Positions 23,269-33,326 of a stretch of 64,000 bases of DNA are shown here, piece after piece; positions within the stretch are counted from its first letter, which is position 1; the number at the start of each line of letters is the position of its first letter. The translations under genes and the position numbers were made by a program. Under the pieces are notes generated by a model that did not search any database, was not told the origin of the DNA, and saw only the letters and a program-made list of their open reading frames with translations. This DNA comes from Prorocentrum cordatum (Eukaryota > Sar > Dinophyceae > Prorocentrales > Prorocentraceae). Where the stretch lies: positions 289,051-353,050 of the forward strand of contig CAUYUJ010014593.1 of the NCBI GenBank assembly GCA_963575745.1. The letters run 5' to 3'.

Positions 23269-23673
23269 CGGATCGTGCTCGTGAATTTCACGGTGTCCGT
23301 GGTCATGGGTGTGTTCACAATGCGTTTCAGGGAGTCCGTAATCATAGGTCGGGTCGTGCTCGTGAATGTCACGGTCTCTTCGTTCATGAATGTGGTCACA
23401 CGGTATTTCACGGAGTCCGCAATCATAGGTCGAGTCGTGCTCGTGTGTGTTCACGGTCTTCGTGATCATGAGAGCGATCACAAGGCATTTCACGAAGTCC
23501 GCAATCATGGGTCGGGTCGTGCTTGTGAATTTCACGGTTTTCGTGGTCATGAGCGTGGTCACGGTGCGTTTCACGGAGTCCGCAGTCATAGGTCGGGTCG
23601 TGCTCGTGAATGTCACGGTTTTCTTGTTTAGGAGTGTGGTCACAGTGCATTTCACGGAGGATGAGCACGGTAG
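23269..23673 (+). repeat. 81-bp minisatellite, five units without indels
   Basis: GGTCGTGCTCGTGAATTTCACGG-like starts lie at 23,269, 23,350, 23,431, 23,512 and 23,593, an exact 81-base period despite many substitutions. Frames on both strands stay open through all five units. The + frame reads a hydrophobic 27-residue repeat (VLVNFTVFVVMSVVTVRFTE type). The minus frames read Thr-rich or His/Asp-rich repeats. CGTGAATTTCACG inside each unit is itself palindromic. Confidence 0.9.
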
Positions 23674-23984
23674 ACGTTGTCGGTGGACGTCCACCCTTGC
23701 CCTCTCCCCCCCCCGTGAGGACCATCATAGGCCTTACCAGTGAGGACCACCATGTGGCCTCACACCCCTCGCAATTTCCATAATTGGGACTGCGGGGGTC
23801 GAACCAAACCCCCACAAACCTGGCACCGTACGTGCAGTGCCAGGGGCGGCGGCCCGTCTTCCAATCCTACCATCATAGGGGGATGCGAAGTCCCTGAAGA
23901 CGGGACGGGGTGGGCACGAGCGGGCATCATAGCCGGCTCGTGCCACTGCAATTTATTCTTTATTGAATCCATTCCAAACCTAGC

Positions 23985-24520
23985 ATGCTCTCCCCCAGCA
24001 GCCCTCGAAAATGGCAACACATTCTTAAATCGCAGCCCCCCCCGAGGATGGCGAGGTCTAATCGGAGTCAGGGTGGTGCCTCACTCCGCTGAAGCCCTCA
24101 GCACGCCTCGAAAGTGGTGGCAGTTTCGCGAGTCGAAGCCCCCCCCCAAAGGATGGCGAGGTCTAATCTGAGCATGGGTGGTGCCTGACTCCGCTGGACC
24201 CCCCAGCAGCCCTCAAAACTGGAACCAGTGTCGCAGATCGCAGCCCACCAGGGACCGCGAGGTCTAATATGAGCCTTGGTGGTGCCTCACTCCGCTGGAC
24301 CACCCAGCAGAGTCTAAAGTGGCGACATGTTCTCAGATCGCAGGCCCCCATGGATGGCGAGGTCTAATGTGAGTCTCGGTGGTGTTCAACTCCGCTGGGC
24401 CCGCCAGCAGACCTCGAAAGTGGCGACAGTTTCGCAGATCGCAGCCCGCCCAGGGATGGCGAGGTCTAATCTGAGTCTGGGTGGTGCCTCACTCCGCTGA
24501 ACCCCCAGCAGCCCTCGAAA
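23985..24520 (+). repeat. ~101-bp tandem satellite, second block
   Basis: Five to six further units of the same satellite as at 21.7-22.8 kb, with GATGGCGAGGTCTAATCTGA and CTCACTCCGCTG(G/A)ACC landmarks. Confidence 0.95.
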
Positions 24521-24639
24521 GTGGAGAGGTAAAGGCAGGAGGGAAGAGGAGATGAGGAAGGATGCGGGAAGGAAGGACTGACGGAGGTGTGCGACCGCAG
24601 TGCTCTATTCAAAACGAATACCCAACGCAGGAGGATTGG

Positions 24640-25160
24640 GAGAAATAATGTACAGGCCCTAAGCTTTTCAATGAATTTAGCGTTGCTGCCTTTTCGGCTT
24701 TTCGACGCTCCAAGAGGCCCCAAGGCCACCCCCGAAGCAGCCTACGAGGCCGCCACAAGGGCGCGGAGACGGCCAAAGAGGCCCGCAAGACGGCCCAAGG
24801 TGCCTCCCAGGCGGCCGAAGAAAACTCCCAGACCGTCCCAAGAGAAGCCCCAGAGGGGGAACACAAACCGACATCTCGAGCTCGCCGCCCCAAGAGTCTC
24901 GCGGGAGGCGCAAACAAGCTCCCAAGAGGCCCTCAAGAGGCCCCAAAAGGGACCCCAAAAGGCTCCCAAGACGCCCCCAAGAGGCTCTCACGAGGCTCAC
25001 AAGCGGCCTCACAGCTGCTTACAAAGCCCCCCGAGAGCTTTGCTAAGAGAGCCCTAGAAGTATCAAACCTAAGATGGACCCTATATAGCTGAAAGACAAT
25101 ACAAGATGGCAGCACGAGGCCGCCAGAAAGCCTGAAGAGGCTCCTTGAGCCCCGAGAGTT
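24640..25160 (+). repeat. CCAAGAG-family repeat, copy 3
   Basis: A head segment (TTTAGCGTTGCTGCCTTTTC, then GGCTTTTCGACGCTCCAAG) precedes ~450 bp of CCAAGAGGCCCC/CCAAGACGCCCC units, the same order as at 3.8, 8.4 and (inverted) 59.5 kb. Confidence 0.8.
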
Positions 25161-25162
25161 CT

Positions 25163-25300
25163 CCGCTTTTTCCTCCTCCTCCTCCTCCTCCTCCTCCTTG
25201 TTCCCCTCCTCGATCGCCTCGTCCCCCTCCTCATCCTCCTGCTGCTGCTCCTCCTCCTCCTCCTCATCCTCCTTTTCCTCCCTCTCCTGATTGTCCCCTC
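25163..25300. repeat. (CCT)n microsatellite
   Basis: CCT triplets with TCG/CTG interruptions lie directly downstream of CCAAGAG copy 3. Confidence 0.9.
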
Positions 25301-25919
25301 TTCCTCCCACAGCTACTGCGAAAACACATCGTCAGAGAGCTTGGCCAAGCTGTGCTCCTCGTCAGACGGTCTTGGGGACCTTATGGAGCTTCTGGGGGGC
25401 TCTTCGGGGCGACTGGTCCCGACCCTGCCAACACGTCTGGCTGCCACCTTCATCATGCAAGTCTTCCTCCAAGGTCGGCACCACCAACCGTAAGGCCCTC
25501 TCAATATCGAAATCGCATCGGATCAAACTGGCCAAAATCGATATCGATACAGATCGATCGACCGGATCGAAATGGACACTGCGAGGGCACCTGAAAAGCG
25601 CCTGAAGTTGGTGGCGTGCGCCAGGGGGGAGCGCGAGGGGGTGGTCTTCTAAAGAGGCGGGGCATTTCCTGGAAGGCGTGCACCTCCTTCGGAGGGACCG
25701 GAAACTTCTGAGAGGGCTTCTCAAAGGCGGGAGAGCTTCTGAGCAGGTCCTGGCTTCTTCGAAGCACCCCGCCTTTTCGGCCTGCCGCCCGCATCGCGCC
25801 ATCCTCCTCGTGGGCGCCGCCAGTGAAGACCACCGGGGGCGCACTCGAGAGCCTCCGAAGCCCCGCCGAGGCCGGCTCATAAAACCCACCGAGGCGCGGG
25901 CAGGGCTGGGCGCGCGGCT
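25301..25919. other. No recognisable gene
   Basis: Long frames run through on both strands (404 codons on +, 246-258 codons on -) because they continue into the adjacent triplet tract. A short AT-rich spot at 25,500-25,560 has ATCGATATCGATAC-type near-palindromic sequence. Confidence 0.4.
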
Positions 25920-26790
25920 CCACGCCGACGACGAGAACGACGGCAAGGACGATGACGGCGAGAACGACGAGGACGAGGAGGATGAGGAGCACGACGACGA
26001 AGTCGACGACGACGGCGGCGGCAGCTGCGAAGACGACGAGGACGAGCACGAAGACAACGAACACGACGGCGAAGTCGACGAAGACGGCGGCGGCAGCTGC
26101 AACGAGGACGAGGGCGAAGACGACCACGACGGCGGACTCGACGAGAACGACGGCGACGACCTCCAGACCTGCCCAGGGATGCGCCCCGAGCAGAACTCTC
26201 AGGGGGGAGCCCGGCCATGGCGACGAAAGCGCCCCGGGAAGCCCAGCAGGGCCAGGAGCACCCAAAGCCCCGCCCACTCGACATCACCCCTCGAGCCTCG
26301 ACGACGATTGCGACGACGTGGACACACGTCGTCGTCGTCGTCGGCGGCGGCGGTGGCAGTGGCGGCGGCAGTGGCGGCGGCGCGGCGGCGGCGGCGGCCG
26401 CGGCGGCGGCCGCGCGCCGCGCGCCGTCCCCGCCGCCACCAGCGGCGCCGGCACCGTGGACGACTTCGCCGAGGGGCAGGGCGAAACTGGCGGCGCCCCG
26501 GGCGTGCGCGGGGGCACCTGCCACGGTGCCGGCCATCGCCGACGCCGCCGACGCCGCCGCCGCCGCCGACGCCGCCGACGACGACGACGCCGACGCCGCC
26601 GCCGCCGCTTCCGCCGCCGACGACGACGCCAGCGCCAGCGCCGCCGACGCCGCCGCCGACGACGACGCCGACGACGACGACGACTACGACAACGACGACG
26701 ACGGCCACGACGACGTCGGCGGCAACGACGACGACGGCGACGGCGACGACGACGACGACGGCGCCGAACATCATCGCCTCTTTCTGTGGC
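25920..26790. repeat. Large GAC/GCC/GGC triplet tract (~870 bp)
   Basis: Almost all triplets are GAC, GAG, AAC, GCC or GGC in one phase. Most of the six frames are open, giving Asp/Glu, Thr/Ala and Arg readings; these are not credible genes. The segments change composition in steps (GAC-rich, then GGC/GCG-rich, then GCC/GAC mixed). Confidence 0.9.
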
Positions 26791-26992
26791 AACTCGAGGC
26801 TTGAGGGAGCCTCCCCTGTCATCGAACTGGCTCTTGCGAATCGACGTGAACCGACACTGATCGAACGCTTCGTCGAGGCCGATCGGCGATAGCTCGGCGC
26901 TCTCTCATCAATCACAAAACGCCACCAACGTACGCTTACGCGCTCTAGAACCGGAATTGGGAGGACATGCGAGGTTCCCATGAGCTGCTAAC
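26785..26992. repeat. Dispersed repeat with inverted partner next to triplet tract
   Basis: GGCAACTCGAGGCTTGAGGG, CCTCCCCTGTCATC, TTGCGAATCGA and TCGGCGCTCTCATC resemble 33,179-33,300 in the same order. GACATGCGAGGTTCCCATGA at about 26,963 resembles the reverse complement of the start of that same module. Both copies lie directly beside a triplet array. Confidence 0.5.
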
Positions 26993-27404
26993 TGCCGAAA
27001 CATTGGTCGGGGCGCCAAGGGGAGCACCATTGCGGGCCTGGCGAGAGGACGAAGAAGCACCATTGCGGGCCTTGGCGGGCCCTGACAGCAGTAGAAGGGC
27101 ACGACGCTGGCGCGGTCGTCGCCGAGGTTTGGGGATCGAACTTGATGGGCGCCCTCGGGCCTTGCTGGGCCTCATGGGGCGCCCTCGTCGCCTCCCTTAA
27201 GGGATTCCGGTCGGGGCGCGGCGCACCCCCTGAGCGCGTCCAGGGATCGTTGTCGTCGTCGACGAACGCGGCCGCCGCCGTCGTGGTCGATCGAGGGTCG
27301 GGGGCGGATGACCGAAAATTGTCCCAACCCTCCCGTGGTGTCGGCCCCCCGCTTTGAACAGCGCCTCACCTCGCCTCTTCGCCTCTTTGTTCTCCTTTTC
27401 CTCC
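26993..27404. other. No gene; short GCACCATTGCGGGCC duplication
   Basis: GCACCATTGCGGGCC(T)TGGCG occurs at about 27,022 and 27,056. Nothing else is recognisable. Confidence 0.4.
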
Positions 27405-27472
27405 TCCTCCACCTTCCCCTGCTCCTCCTCCTCCTCCTCCTCCTCCTCCTCCTCCTCCTCCTCCTCCTCTCT
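27400..27472. repeat. (CTC)n microsatellite
   Basis: About 20 CTC triplets. Confidence 0.95.
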
Positions 27473-27574
27473 CCCTCGTCCCATTTCCCCTGCCCCCCTT
27501 CCATTTCTACATGTTCCTCACCGATGGTGCCCCTAAAGGAAGTTCACCCACGGCCCAGGCGGGCAAGTCGGCAT

Positions 27575-27785
27575 GCCGCCGCCAAGCCCCGTTTGCCACA
27601 CCCCTCACCTCACACGGATAGTGCCCCACAGGGAGCTCCATCTACGTTCGCATGCGGGCCCCGAACCCCCTCGGCACACCACTTGCACGGATCTTGCCCC
27701 ACAAGGAATTCCACCTACGGGGGCGCGCTCGCATGCGGCTCGGAGTTGCCACCACCCTGTGCCCAACTGCCCCGCATCGAGCACT
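27575..27785 (-). repeat. Inverted diverged copies of the 10.4-kb ~88-bp repeat
   Basis: CCGTTTGCCACACCCCTCAC, CCCCACAGGGAGCTCCA and TTCGCATGCGGGCC are in the order expected for the reverse complement of the unit at 10,395-10,930. Two to three diverged units are visible. Confidence 0.65.
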
Positions 27786-28240
27786 ATGTCAAGGGCGAGC
27801 CCCGCCCTGCGCTACACGCAGATGCATCGGTATGGGCCCTCTGCCGACAAAACTTGGATGTGCTCGGGTCTTCTTGACCTGCCGCAGCGCCCTGATCACC
27901 GCTGTCGGACTCACCTCGAAATTCCTCCCAGAACGCATCCCTGGACAAGTCCACGGGTCGTCGTCAACAACAATCGGGTTGGACGGAATGTGGGGGGGGT
28001 AGCAAATCAGCTCACGAAGTGGCTTGTGGCTTTCCCGGCGCTTCTCGGCGTCGGAGGCGCCCCTGCATCGAGGAAAGCGCCCAGCAGCAGGCATTTGCCG
28101 CGAAATCCGATACCTTTCCTCGCCGATCAACGGTCCAGGCAACTCGATGAGAGGCGGGGGAGAGACATGCGTGACCATGTCGGGGAGGTGAGACTCTCCA
28201 CTGGCGCAGCCGCGCGTCAGGGCGACGAGGCCGACACAGA

Positions 28241-28573
28241 TCAGGGAGGGCCTGGTCGGGGGGGAGGCGAAAGAGGAAGAGGAGGAGGAGGTTCAGGCCA
28301 AGGTCGAGTGCGTTGGCGGCGACTCCGAGAGGGGTTGGGCCTAGATCTGGCACAGGCCTGCTTGGGGCGCCCTGCAGGCTTTTGCCGAACATGGGGCCCT
28401 GCTGCAAACGGCCATCGCCGAGCCATGCTCTCTAAGACAACGTAGGGCCTCCATGGCTCTGGCATGGCGACGGTCCACTCCTGAATGGTGGGCTGGTAGT
28501 GCGGCAGCGTGTCGAAATGCTGGCGCCGTACTCCATGGTATCTGGCGCCGATCGGATCAGCTAGCTTCCACAC
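28241..28573 (-). CDS. Unassigned minus-strand ORF
   Basis: The first ~65 codons are protein-like (IGARYHGVRRQHFDTLPHYQ, EWTVAMPEPWRPYVVLESMA); the rest becomes Pro/Arg-rich over a GGA-rich stretch. Together with minus frames 29,608-28,799 and 28,178-27,789 it may be one decayed minus-strand coding region. I recognise no family. Confidence 0.25.
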   Translation of the reverse strand: MWKLADPIGARYHGVRRQHFDTLPHYQPTIQEWTVAMPEPWRPYVVLESMARRWPFAAGPHVRQKPAGRPKQACARSRPNPSRSRRQRTRPWPEPPPPLPLSPPPRPGPP

Positions 28574-28798
28574 TAAACTGGATTCTTCGGACGTGCGTTC
28601 AGAATTCGGCTCGTCGAAGCGAACGCGTTCACGACGAGTCCCGCAGCCCTGGCGTCAAGCTCAAGTGCTTTCCAGGATCTCGACGGGTCTTCAGTGTGTG
28701 CCATCTGTCCCTACTCTCTGGCGACGACCTCGCAGCGTCGTCCGAGTTCGCCGATGGCGGCGAGGGAGCCATTGCCCTGGGGAGGGGCGGTGAGCCTA

Positions 28799-29608
28799 TC
28801 ATGGTCCCATCATGGCTAGACGGGCCCTCGCATCGGTTCGCAGTGAAGTCGGTAGTGCAGCCCCCCCAGCATCGTGCAGGGGTCTTTCAGTTAAGCCTGG
28901 GGAATACGCCGAAGGTTGTTCCATGGCACTGCGAAGGGAGCACAACGTGGTGGACGCCATCACGTCAGCCAGAGCCCAGAAATTGTCAGGATGAATTTGA
29001 TGAAAAACCTCCTGCACGAAATGCTCCGGGCCCGTCTGGTGAAGCCAATCGACCGCAACAAGCCGCTCCATGCGCATGGCGAGCAGCAGCTCGGCGCTTG
29101 TCGCGTTCTCCGCAGCCGAATTATGCACGTCAGCGGCGGGGTGGCCAACGTTTGCATGGATATCTCCGCCCCCTGTCGCACTCCGTCCGAATTCGCAGCT
29201 GGAGCCGCCACCGATCACCACGAAGCTCCTAGCTTTAGCGTTTTGCGCGGCTCGCTGCCCCCAGGAGGCAAACTTGCAGACCGCCGCCTTCCAGCGATCC
29301 AATTGCTGTCGCCGAGTGAGAGGAGAGCACACGACAAGGATGACGAAACCGAACGTCTGGCAGCGTAGTCGACTTCCCCCCACCCGCCCAGCAAGCTCTT
29401 TCGCGGGTTCGAGGGCCGCCTGGACGTGGGAGCGGCGGAAGACACGGGAGCGAAAGAACATGCTGCAGCCCGCCCGCGCTCTTGTTGGTGTACTGCCCTT
29501 CTGTCTGCCGAAATTGAGCACCATGCGTTTGGCGTTTTCTGAATCGTGGCTCCGTCTCCTGGCCGCCGCTTCTGTTGGGTGCCAGGGCAGAGCACCATGT
29601 CCAGACAT
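28799..29608 (-). CDS. Unassigned 269-codon minus-strand ORF
   Basis: This is the longest frame in the 28-29.7 kb interval. It has no simple sequence and contains segments such as LVAVDWLHQTGPEHFVQEVF and HQIHPDNFWALADVMASTTL. Plus-strand frames of similar length overlap it, so strand choice rests on composition only. There is no recognisable domain and no spliced-leader relict upstream. Confidence 0.3.
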   Translation of the reverse strand: MSGHGALPWHPTEAAARRRSHDSENAKRMVLNFGRQKGSTPTRARAGCSMFFRSRVFRRSHVQAALEPAKELAGRVGGSRLRCQTFGFVILVVCSPLTRRQQLDRWKAAVCKFASWGQRAAQNAKARSFVVIGGGSSCEFGRSATGGGDIHANVGHPAADVHNSAAENATSAELLLAMRMERLVAVDWLHQTGPEHFVQEVFHQIHPDNFWALADVMASTTLCSLRSAMEQPSAYSPGLTERPLHDAGGAALPTSLRTDARARLAMMGP

Positions 29609-29787
29609 CCAAAATGATCAAACGTCCGCCATGAGTTAGTCGGGGGGGAGGGTTATGAGAGCACAGTCTGGAGTAAGGAAGCCTGCCTGGTTGGTGGGGG
29701 CGGGTCCGCAGGCGAAGGCATTACCCTGCGACGCTTCCGCGCAAGAGGCGCGCTCAATCCCTGGCCGGAGCGAGAAGGGCTACTGTA

Positions 29788-29890
29788 GTAGGAGGAGGAG
29801 GAGGAGGAGGAGGAGGAGGAGGCAAAGTGTTCCTCCTGGAGGGGGAGGGGGAGGAGGAGGAGGAGGAGGAGGAGGAGGAGGAGGACGACA
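29788..29890. repeat. (GGA)n microsatellite, 3' flank of the SL retrocopy
   Basis: Two GGA runs are separated by CAAAGTGTTCCTCCTGGAG. The minus-strand retrocopy ends within about 5-35 bases of it. Confidence 0.9.
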
Positions 29891-29894
29891 AGGA

Positions 29895-31202
29895 GGAATT
29901 ATGGGAATGGAATGGGATCGATGACTCAAGCATAATCATAACGCCCCTGGCCCCCTCGGGCTCCGAGAGCGAGAAGCCGAGCACCGCGACGACGGTCAAG
30001 GAATTTGGAATCAACTCCGCGTGCAAGTGTCCGCGGTGGGCGCGGCCGAAGGCGAAGCGGACGGCGGGCCCGCTGCAGAGCGCCGGCGTGGCGGAGCGAC
30101 CGCGCTCTCTCGGTCTGCCAGCTCACATCACCCAGCGCGGTGCAGTAGACCGCCCTCTGGGAGTCGACTTCGGCGTCGAAGCGCACCCGCCGCCGCAGAA
30201 AGGGCAGCGGCCACCACCCCGCGGCGCGGGCGGCGCACGCGGCCGCGAAGCGCAGCAGCTCGTCCCGTCGCTCCTGGGCGCACAGCGCTTCGGACTCGGC
30301 TCCGTCGCTCCTGGGCGTCGGATTCCGCGTCGCCGGCGTCGCTCCGTTGGCTCCCGCGCTCGACCGCCGCCGCTGCCGTTAGCCGCATGCCACTCTCAGA
30401 ACCTTCTACTGTGGGGGGGACGGCATCAGCTGGAAATTGCGCCCTCGGCGCGCCGGGCTCGGCGTCGAGCTGCACGTCGGGCTCCACTGCAGCGCCTGCG
30501 GAAGACACGACGAACGGCCCCGCCGCGCCAGTGAAGGCCTCAGCGCCACATGCACAGCGCACTCCGCACGCGACGCCCTCCCCTGGGAACATCACTTGCC
30601 AACGCCGTGCACCTGGAACGGAGTCGGCCGCCTCCGCCCGCAGCCGCACGGGTGCCCATGCTCTGTGCTCGACTCCTCGACTTCACCCCACGGCTCGTGG
30701 CGGGCCTTGTCGCCCGCTGCCTTCATGGCCATGCCCTCCAGCAGCACCGCGTTGGGCACGCTCACGAGGCTCGCGAACTCCCTGAGAGCATCCCCCAGTC
30801 GGTGCCTGCGGTGCCCCAGTCGCTCGTCAAGTCGGCGGTGCAAGAGCAGCGTCCTGCCCGAGGCCTCCAGCCGCGCACTCAGCTCCTGGGAGAAGACGCT
30901 CTCGAGGTCGAGGTTGTGGACTGCTACGTGGACCGCACTGGACACTAGATGTGTGTCCGCGATCTGTGCTGAGCTCGCTCGCGTCGCAATCGCCGCTCCC
31001 AATTGTTAGCTGATTTTCTCGCCTGGGCCTTGCCTTGGCTCTCCTTCGCAAACTCACGCTCGAGCCAGAGGCCCCGCAAGTCTCCCGAAACAATCACCCT
31101 CAAAAAGACAAGAACACCGAAAACAATCGCCGCCTGCTGCACCGAACGGTAACCCTCACCATGCCGGCTTGAGGAACGAGGCTGTCGCACGTTGTTGTGC
31201 GG
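29895..31202 (-). pseudogene. Processed retrocopy of a trans-spliced host mRNA (unidentified protein)
   Basis: It begins on the minus strand directly after a near-perfect spliced-leader relict, so the body should be a cDNA copy. Minus-strand frames cover it: 31,190-30,945 (GTG-led, with a hydrophobic stretch AAIVFGVLVFLRVIVSG near residues 20-36, possibly a signal anchor), 31,002-30,592, 30,649-30,128 and 30,186-29,926. The second reads like a globular helical protein (NLDLESVFSQELSARLEASG, LGDALREFASLVSVPNAVLL). The fourth begins RFDAEVDSQRAVYCTALGDV. The frames overlap rather than join, so at least two or three frameshifts are present. I do not recognise the family. No introns are apparent. 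Purine-rich GGA arrays lie at both ends. Confidence 0.6.
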
Positions 31203-31223
31203 CTTGAGCCAAAATGGTTACGG
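31203..31223 (-). other. Relict dinoflagellate spliced leader (20 of 21 positions)
   Basis: The minus strand matches the 21-base core of the dinoflagellate spliced leader at all but one position (an A for G at the sixth base). The leader is normally supplied in trans from SL RNA genes. Here there is no SL RNA gene context: the leader's GT splice donor is not present after the final G (CCGCAC follows). It is therefore a relict fixed by reverse transcription of an mRNA. Confidence 0.85.
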
Positions 31224-31345
31224 AGGACAAAGCGGAGGATGAGGAGAAGAAGGAGCAGAAGAGAGAAACGGGGAGGCAGGGAGCGAGGGATCAGAGACAA
31301 GCAAGGAAGGAGGGAAGAAGGAAGAGCAACATAAGAAGAGAAAAG
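31224..31345. repeat. GGA/GAA-rich purine tract, 5' flank of the SL retrocopy
   Basis: AGGAGAAGAAGGAGCAGAAG-type imperfect triplets start within a base of the SL relict's 5' end. Confidence 0.8.
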
Positions 31346-33170
31346 GGCTGCACGAAGCCAACCAAGTACCAGACCAGCGAGCGGAAACTCCAACATCGAG
31401 CCGTTCAGGTACACGGTTGGCGTATGGGGGAGGAGGGAAGTGAAGCGGGAGGAAGGGCCCATGACTGACGCGGATGCGCGGTCGTGCGGATACGTTCCGC
31501 GCGGGGCATCCGCGGGGTCGCGGCCTAGAGGCCTTGGCCCGCAAGGCCGCGGATACGGATGTATGTTCGCCAACGACTGAGGGCCCCCGGGAAGGGGGTG
31601 GGCGCCGTTCGGGGGCCCCCGCGTGCCCTCCCTGAGGGGGACGACAGGGGGAGACTGCTTCAGAGGAGGAAACGACGACCTGGAATCGGCGACGTTGAAG
31701 GGGCCCTGGGACACACAAACAAATAGGCACAATTAACAGGATTCCCCATGTGTTGCCATATTTTTTGGATTTTCGTCTCCCCCCCGCTTTCCCATATTTT
31801 CCCATACTTTCTGGGGGGCCGACGATTCATTGTGTCTGTGTTTTTTGTCCCTCCTGAGATGTGGTCGTCGATAGGTCGGCAATGGGGCCTCGATATCGAA
31901 ACCGTGCGCGCCTGGGCAGGCTGGGACACCGAGGCCCCGATCGGCGAGGAATGGGCGATTGGCAAGCGGTGCTCCCTCCCTGGACCACAGTCAACATCGG
32001 AAGAATGCGCGATAAGGATGCGAGGGCCTTGGAAGCCCATCTCGAAGCTTTTTGAGCAGGGCGCGGCCAACGAAAGCGGCCGAGCATGGACCGAGGATGC
32101 AAGGATGCAGGGGAACCCTTTGGAAGGGTGCCCATCCTTAATGCGCGGGTTGACTGTAGCTCCCCACATGCCGGTGCCCCCGAATGCCCCTCCCTGGGGG
32201 TCCCAAAACCGTATCGGTGACAGACCGTGCGGCGACCTCGAGCTCCCGAAGAACCTCACCGCGCGGTCCGTCACCGCACCGTCTTGTGAGCCCTGGGGGC
32301 CCCGATTGCCCGAGACGTCCTCGGAAAACGACCAAAAACCATGCGGTCACCTCGACTCCCCACTGAATCACCACTTACCTGGCGGCCGCTTGGGACGATC
32401 CGGGCACCCCTAGAACGCTCTGGGCGAGGCGCAGCTGCTGGAACGAATCCCGAGGCAGGAAAACCCCCAAGAACCGGCGAAGACTTCCGAACACCCCGAA
32501 CACCCGACTGAATGGTCACCGCACCGATTGTCGGAGCAGGGCGAGTTGAGACAACGGCAGCTCAAACTCGAGACCTGGACTCTGGACCCCTCCTGGGGTC
32601 CAAACGCACAAATTTTCCGAGCTGCGTCCAGCCGTGGCGACAAGACCCCCCCCCCCGAAAGGCCAAGTACCGTTGTCTCAATCGGCTCTCCTCTTAGTTT
32701 GGGGGGGACCCCGCCTCCCCATTGAAAGACACGCGCTTGGGAGGCGCGCGAAGCATCGTGGCTTCCACCTCCGGCGGGTACAAACGAATGAGCGCTGCGG
32801 GGGCGCTGGGCGTCGGCTCAAGGATAACCCCGCGCCGGCCCAAAAATTCGGAGGACGACTTCGACGAGGACACGTGCACAGAGGGGGGGAACGAACGAAA
32901 GGGTCACAAAGGAGAGGCAAGGAACACAGGACAGCGCACAAGCGCTCGACCCCGCGCGCCGGCATCCCCGCCTGTGCTCGGCTGGGTAAGGAGAGCGAGG
33001 GGGAGGGGGAGAAGGAGGGAGGAAGGGGAACGGCGGGGGAGGCGGGGGAGAGGACTTCCCGCCCGCAGCGGCATCGACAGCAAGCTCTGTCCAACATGGG
33101 CAAGAACTGCTGCTGGTATTCGCCCCCATCCTTTCGTACCCAATACGATCGTGCCGACCACAGTGCCCCA
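31346..33170. other. No recognisable gene
   Basis: Frames of 100-220 codons occur on both strands without family motifs. A pyrimidine/AT-rich spot with CCATATTTT repeated lies at 31,755-31,810. Confidence 0.4.
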
Positions 33171-33174
33171 CCCT

Positions 33175-33300
33175 TATGCGGCAACTCATGGGAGCCGCCC
33201 ATGTCATCTTGGTGGCCTTTGCGAATTGAAGCTGGCCGACGTTAAATCGACGCGAAATCTACGCTAATGAACGCTGCATCGGCGCTCTCATCGACTTTCA
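33175..33300 (+). repeat. Second copy of the 26.8-kb dispersed module
   Basis: GCGGCAACTCATGGGAGCCG, CCATGTCATC, TTTGCGAATTGA and TCGGCGCTCTCATC match 26,785-26,905 in order. The copy lies immediately upstream of the CTC array at 33,327. Confidence 0.5.
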
Positions 33301-33326
33301 GACGCTGGCGCACGCGAGAATGCACT

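Larger units (their letters stand above)
22853..23998 (+). repeat. 1.1-kb block between short direct repeats, splitting the 101-bp satellite
   Basis: TTGAATCCATTCC...TAGCATGCTCTCCCC occurs at about 22,858-22,897 and again at about 23,955-23,994; the second copy leads straight back into the 101-bp satellite. The block holds a (CAT)n run and an 81-bp minisatellite. CATCATAGGC/CATCATAGCC recurs at about 22,796, 22,944, 22,967, 23,725, 23,871 and 23,924. Confidence 0.65.

Noticed and set aside
22998-23694. Poly-Asp/Met minus-strand ORFs with His-rich repeats
   Set aside because: They read the (CAT)n run and the 81-bp minisatellite; without transcript evidence they are not called as genes.
25678-26892. 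404-codon plus-strand ORF and equally long ORFs on the other strand
   Set aside because: The frame is carried by a GAC/GCC triplet tract and most of the six frames are open there; outside the tract no domain is seen.
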